Below are positions 58,467 through 64,000 of a stretch of 64,000 nt of DNA, one piece after another. Source of the DNA: Erythroxylum novogranatense. Lineage: Eukaryota > Streptophyta > Magnoliopsida > Malpighiales > Erythroxylaceae. Position 1 is the first letter of the stretch. Each line of letters starts with the position of its first letter. A program made the position numbers and the translations under genes. The stretch is from positions 11,029,225-11,093,224 of the forward strand of contig CM057226.1 in NCBI GenBank assembly GCA_029891385.1, read 5' to 3'. The notes beneath the pieces were generated by a model that did not search any database, was not told the origin of the DNA, and saw only the letters and a program-made list of their open reading frames with translations.

Positions 58467-59872
58467 TAAAAATTTCGTCCGCGAAATTCTCATTCAACGG
58501 TTCACTATGACAGTTATCAAATGTCTCTACAAATTTCATATACTTTTCACTCAATGATTCATTTTACGAAGATCACAAGAACCACAAATACCCGGTTGTT
58601 CACCACTTATTTGGTTAACTCATTATCACTCATCATAGTAGGCGGACTCAACACGGCTGTCAGTTGGTGATCTCACTATCTTAACTATCTCACTTGCCAT
58701 TACCAGAGCTATGACTCAGTACATTATTTCCGAACATATTCACTCATCACGTTTTACCCATCCGATACCTTTTTTCTCTAGTACCATGCAGTCCATTGAG
58801 TACAACTTACCATAACCTCCTTCATCTCGTCCCCGACGATTCACTTTCCTTTGGTACCCATACAGTGACATGTAGTGCCATTTCGCTATAACCAGTGATA
58901 ATTTACCTAATACAGTCATTCTTTATAATCCATTGACTCTTAGTTCAAATGCAACTCTCCTTGGACAATTCACTGTTCTATAATGTTCACGCACTCTATT
59001 CGGATAAGTATTTTACTCTATTTCATTTGTCCTATCCGGTTCCACCTCCACTAACGCATTCAGCTTTCCTGAGTTCCTTTGTTTCTCCCATCACAGCCTC
59101 AAAGCCATTAAGGTCTTTGACTCTGTTAGACAATCGCGATGTAGCGATAAATCGTAACTTTATAATACGATCATAATCGTGAAACCCAAACCACTTATAC
59201 ATTTTTCTGTTGAACATTCAAACTTAGAAGTACTCAATCAATAATCACTTCATTCTATACCCATAGTTAGTCAATTCACCTTTCGCATATACTTACTAGA
59301 ATGTCTAGCTTCGATCGCTCACTTTCTTGTTCTATCACTTTTGTCGGTACACATACTTCTTCTATGAATCATTCAAGATCGTTTTCCGACTTCACTGCAT
59401 ATTCGCTCCTTATAGGACTCACCACTGTAACTCTTGGACTCTTAACCATTCTTACCTTTATTCAGTCTCTCAATTTCCAGAACCCATAATCTACTTGACA
59501 TTCTTTGCAAATCCCAATATCTGTAATTAATCTATTCCTTGCAGCCTTATCTGTTCACTAGTCAGAAATGTCTGTTCAGTTCAGAATTGTCAGTATAGTA
59601 GTCATTTATACCCGTCTCTTTTCTCGAATAAACACAGTGTATCTTTATAGAAATCTACAGTCTCCAAGACTTTCAATCGCGATCATGACACCCATACCAT
59701 TTATCAACGTCAATTCAGTTTATCTACTACCGTTTGAACATTATGTTTCAGTTCAACACACATTGTCCACTCTCCAAAGGTATGCTTATCAGCAGTATCA
59801 AATTTGTCAATAATTCATATAGTTCATTTTACTTTTCACTGTTCAATTCTTTCAAACACATTCCATCTATAA

Positions 59873-61885
59873 TCATAGTCACTACCATTTGCTTACTTTG
59901 CATCATTCCCTCTTAAACTTTTCCATACATAACCAAACATCATTCAATTCATTCAGTCCACAATTAGTGTATTTGTAACCCCTTTATGAAGATAACACTA
60001 CATCACGTCATTATCAGTTTCCCTTTAGAACTTCTTGTCTCTATTCATTTTCTCTTTTCAATCGATTTCCTGTCATCCACATCGATATATCTATATATAC
60101 CAATACCTAATCATCTGTAATTGGACTTCCATCAATTTCCACTTCATTTGAGTATTCTACTTTATAGTTCGGGACTACTTTACAGTTTTGCCTTCCCAAT
60201 GGAGCTCTATTAGTTTCATATAGCAATAGGATCGCCTCAATTTAAACTTCCACTCATGTTGTTGGATACTTTACATTTCCGTACACACAGTACAGATAAC
60301 TTCAATTTCACTTTTGATTTCGTCCATACTTCTTTCTCGCTTGTCCATTAGTCTTGCTACCATCTTTATCTTTGTTCACGAAAGTCTCATCACCAATTAG
60401 TGTCCCTAATTGCTTTTCAATCATTCTTAAACACTAACTCAATCGTAACAATTTTATGCCATACTTTGAAAGATCGTAACATTCCTTGCACTAAATACAC
60501 TTTCTTTAACCCTAAACTTTACTATACATATTACCCGAAATCATTTCCTCTTATCCGGAAACCAATTAGTAATACAATTCAGATTATGCCATAATCATTT
60601 CTCATTTCCTTTCATCAAGGTACATTCAGTCCTCCTATTTCTTACTTTAATCCATTATGAACTTTACTCTTATAGCCACTCATAGTAGCACATATTTAAC
60701 CATTCACCGATCATCTCCTCTAAGATTTCCATATATCTTTCACATACTCTTCATTAATCATGATCAACTTTATCGTCAATAGATACTCCCAATGGTAATT
60801 CGACTTACATAGTTTTCTTCTTATATCATGAATGTGTTAGCTTGACCTTAAAAGGTCATATCCACTTGGCTTATATATCGTCATCGTGTTATTCTCACAG
60901 TATCTTTGTATTTTCTGAAACAATTCACGATAGGGTAGTCACAGTTCCCAAAACACGACAAAATCGTTGATACAAGTCCATTGTATCTCTATCTATTTAC
61001 CCATCCAGCTACCATTTCGTGTCTATATACATCTTTTACCCAAATCTAGAATTTCCGATACACAATCGGAGAAAATTGTCATCTGTCTTTTCCTTACCAT
61101 CCTTTGATATTAGTTTCGGACTCTTAGCACAATATTCACATAACCATTTCAGTCTCACGCTTATGCGTTCAAGGTCATTCCGCTTCACGAGTTCATTTGG
61201 TTTATCTGTACACTTTTATCTTCTACTTTTTCTTACTCGACCAGCACTAGGTACTTTGCTTTTCGGTTCTAGTAGACCAGTGACGTACAATAGTGATCCT
61301 ATCACAATCCCGCTATCCTCATCTACCTATTATATCTACTGATATTGAACACAAATGCAGTGAATCCATATCTGCCTGATCGGATCATCTATACTTTACT
61401 CCGGGCCAATATTTCCCATTTCATGATAAATACATCGAATGTAATTACCTAATCATCCCAGACTTTTAATCTTACTTAGGCCTACTATAACCAGTATGCT
61501 TCCCATATCTCTAGTGGACCTTTCCAAGTTCTAGACATATTCATTTTTCTGGTCACCATAATATTGCCATTTTAATCCGGAATTCATTAATATCACTTCT
61601 TTCCTTAATCGCCTAGGCCAACACACCATTCCGACCACGTGACAATATCAATCTCCTTATCCATTTTTCCTTTTTCCTTTCCTAATTGCTTATACACTTC
61701 TAGGGGTTCACCCTCTACTACAGTCTCACTTTTCTCTCACTTAGCCTCTTAACACATTCGCACACGTAGGATTTCTACTCGTGCGACTCAGACTAGGGAT
61801 CAGTTATCACGGCTCGCAAGCTACACGACTCAAATGCATGCAACTTAACCTATGTTTCAGACTGTGCCTAGATACAATCGTATTA
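59873..61885. repeat. Tandem duplication, copy 1
   Basis: Begins TCATAGTCACTACC; matched by 62014-64000 at an offset of about 2140 bp. Similarity is very high, with clusters of 1-4 base differences. Confidence 0.93.
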
Positions 61886-61888
61886 CTG

Positions 61889-61901
61889 GGCTCTGATACC
61901 A
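61889..61901 (-). other. Primer binding site of element B
   Basis: Minus strand TGGTATCAGAGCC, a perfect initiator-Met-type site, six bases from the LTR stub at 61908. Confidence 0.9.
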
Positions 61902-61907
61902 CCTAAA

Positions 61908-62013
61908 TGTAACACCCCACTCCCGCATGACCCGAACCCGACATCGATGGTGATATCCGAGTTCGTGCCCCACGAGGGTGGCGTGCTACATCACTCAGTC
62001 AGTCAAAATTCAG
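61908..62013 (-). repeat. 106-bp stub of the element B 5' LTR
   Basis: TGTAACACCCCACTCCCGC onward is nearly identical to the terminal 100 bp of the LTR at 54490. The match ends at AAAATTCAGT (62013), where the duplicated interior begins. Confidence 0.88.
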
Positions 62014-64000
62014 TCATAGTCACTACCATTTGCTTACTTTGCATCATTCCCTCTTAAACTTTTCCATACATAACCAAACATCATTCAATTCATTCAGTCC
62101 ACAATTAGTGTATTTGTAACCCCTTTATGAAGATAACACTACATCACGTCATTATCAGTTTCCCTTTAGAACTTCTTGTCTCTATTCATTTTCTCTTTTC
62201 AATCGATTTCCTGTCATCCACATCGATATATCTATATATACCAATACCTAATCATCTGTAATTGGACTTCCATCAATTTCCACTTCATTTGAGTATTCCA
62301 CTTTACAGTTCGGGACTACTTTACAGTTTTGCCTTCCCAATGGAGCTCTATTAGTTTCACATAGCAATAGGATCGCCTCAATTTAAACTTCCACTCATGT
62401 TGTTGGATACTTTACATTTTCGTACACACAGTACAGATAACTTCAATTTCACTTTTGATTTCGTCCATACTTCTTTCTGTTTGTCCATTAGTCTTGCTAC
62501 CATCTTTATACTGTTCACGAAAGTCTCATCAGCCAATTAGTGTCCCTAATTGCTTTTCAATCATTCTTAAACACTAACTCAATCAGAACAATTTTATGCC
62601 ATACTTTGAAAGATCAGAACATTCCTTGCACTAAATACACTTTCTTTAACCCTAAACTTTACTATACATATTACCCGAAATCATTTCCTCTTATCCGGAA
62701 ACCAATTAGTAATACAATTCAGATTATGCCATAATCATTTCTCATTTCCTTTCATCAAGGTACATTCAGTCCTCCTATGTCTTACTTTAATCCATTATGA
62801 ACTTTACTCTTATAGCCACTCATAGTAGCACATATTTAACCATTCACCGATCATCTCCTCTATGATTTCCATATATCTTTCACATACTCTTCATTAATCA
62901 TGATCAACTTTACTGTCCAATAGATACTCCCAATGGTAATTCGACTTACATAGTTTTCTTCTTATATCATGAATGTGTTAGCTTGACCTTAAAAGGTCAT
63001 ATCCACTTGGCTTATATACTGTCATCGTGTTATTCACAGTATCTTTGTATTTTCTGAAACAATCCACGATAGGGTAGTCACAGCCCCAAAACACGACAAA
63101 ATCGTTGATACAAGTCCATTGTATCTCTATCTATTTACCCATCCAGCTACCATTTCGTGTCTATATACATCTTTTACCCAAATCTAGAATTTCCCGATAC
63201 ACAATCAAGAGAAAATTGTCATCGTCTTTTCCCTTACCATCCTTTGATATTAGTTTCGGACTCTTAGCACAATATTCACATAACCATTTCAGTCTCACGC
63301 TTATGCTCAAGGTCATTCCCGCTTCACGAGTTCATTTCAGGTTTATCATACACTTTTATCTTCTACTTTTCTTACTCGACTAGCACTAGGTACTTTGCTC
63401 TTTCAGTTCTAGGTAGACGATGCGGTACAATAGTGATCCTATCACAATCCCGCTATCCTCATCTACCTATTATATCTATCGATATTGAACACAAATGCAA
63501 GTGAATCCATATCCACCTGATCGGATCATCTATACTTTACTCCCGCCAATATTTCCCATTTCATGATAAATACAAATGAATGTAATTACCTAATCATCCT
63601 GCACTTTTAATCTTACTTAGCCTACTATAACCAAGATGCTTCCCATATCTCTAGTGGACCTTTCCAAGTTCTAGACATATTCATTTTTCTCGTCACCATA
63701 ATATTGCCATTTTAATCCGGAATTCATTAATATCACTTCTTTCCTTAATCGCCTAGGCCAACACGGTCATTACGACCACGGACAATATCAATCTCCTTAT
63801 CCATTTTTCCTTTTCCTTTCCTAATTGCTTATACACTTCTAGGGTTCACCTCTACTACAGCCTCACTTTTCTCTCACTTAGCCTCTTAACACATTCGCAC
63901 ACGTAGGATTTCTAAATGCGACTCGACTAAGGATCGATTATCACGGCCCGCAACGACACGACTCAAATGCATGCAACTTAACCTATGTTTCAGATCGTGC
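62014..64000. repeat. Tandem duplication, copy 2 (runs to the window edge)
   Basis: Repeats 59873 onward in the same orientation and reaches to within about 30 bp of the next expected primer site. Small differences from copy 1 are concentrated at CG or CAG/CTG-like sites. The duplicated short frames (60400-60594 and 62540-62734) are not genes. Confidence 0.93.

Larger units (their letters stand above)
58452..61907 (-). mobile_element. Non-coding interior of element B (LARD-like)
   Basis: 3456 bp between a primer site (61889-61901) and a polypurine tract (58452 on), with no recognisable gag-pol in any frame. The 58452-58490 part repeats the Tekay pre-LTR phrase GGACGAAATTTTTAT on the minus strand. 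Large LTRs, intact priming signals and no coding capacity fit a LARD-type non-autonomous element related to Tekay. Confidence 0.7.

Noticed and set aside
60400..60594. Duplicated 64-codon frames (60400 and 62540) as a conserved gene
   Set aside because: They lie in a tandem duplication of non-coding element interior and differ only by changes shared with the surrounding sequence; there is no domain or start context.

Overview
This window looks like transposon-dense heterochromatin from a flowering plant, probably pericentromeric. I see no single-copy host gene and no rRNA or tRNA gene. Almost everything that can be assigned is a retrotransposon or DNA transposon, mostly nested and mostly decayed. 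The plant assignment rests on the families present: Ty1/copia, Tekay/Del-type chromovirus and Athila-type Ty3/gypsy elements with an Asp-tRNA primer site, a Cassandra TRIM carrying 5S rRNA-like sequence in its LTRs, and CACTA (En/Spm) TNP2 and TNP1-like remnants. The species cannot be determined.

Layout. 1-1057: end of an LTR with a TATA box and an initiator-Met primer binding site (PBS). 1219-4560 (minus): decayed CACTA TNP2 transposase, split by an unclassified 1.4-kb insertion with 6-bp flanking repeats. 4580-5395 (plus): decayed TNP1-like (Transposase_24) gene, followed by AT-rich 203-bp repeats that look like CACTA subterminal repeats. 6751-11765 (minus): complete, very young Ty1/copia element (171-bp LTRs with one difference, ACCAC target duplication) whose single pol frame holds five stop codons. 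13516-25787 (plus): complete Tekay-type chromovirus with 3.8-kb LTRs, ACTGA target duplication, PBS, polypurine tract and a frameshifted gag-pol with chromodomain. 26640-27493: copia integrase fragment. 27494-27985: fragment of a Tekay-type LTR. About 28141-40068 (plus): Athila-type element lacking its 3' end. A 4.0-kb minus-strand solo LTR sits in its gag (GAAAA target duplication) and a Cassandra TRIM in its pol. 40069-51588: a large Tekay-related LTR (A), itself carrying a 2.9-kb solo LTR (43198-46110) and probably another insertion at about 47280-49740. 51589-54489: non-coding interior of element A. 54490-61907 (minus): 3' LTR, non-coding interior, polypurine tract and PBS of element B. 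61908-64000: a 106-bp LTR stub and a second copy of about 2.0 kb of B's interior, i.e. a tandem duplication with a unit of about 2.14 kb.

How the parts relate. The large LTRs (13516, 21996, 27494, 30832, 40069, 43198, 54490) form one superfamily. Nearly all share an unusual internal architecture: a strong 5' splice donor; a 9-10 bp stem (GTTGTGACC / GGTCACAAC) enclosing a fast-changing cluster of short dyad-symmetric units; two adjacent conserved hairpins (AACCATCGATGATGGTT and TGAGTTCGCAAACTCA); and a pyrimidine-rich 3' splice acceptor. Several also contain about 180-bp degenerate modules and lineage-specific arrays of palindromes (CGTCGCGACG, TAGTCGACTAG, GTCCATTTAACGGAC). I consider this cassette the most interesting content of the window. 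Elements A and B, with large LTRs, working-type PBS/polypurine signals and non-coding interiors, look like LARD-type non-autonomous relatives of the Tekay element.
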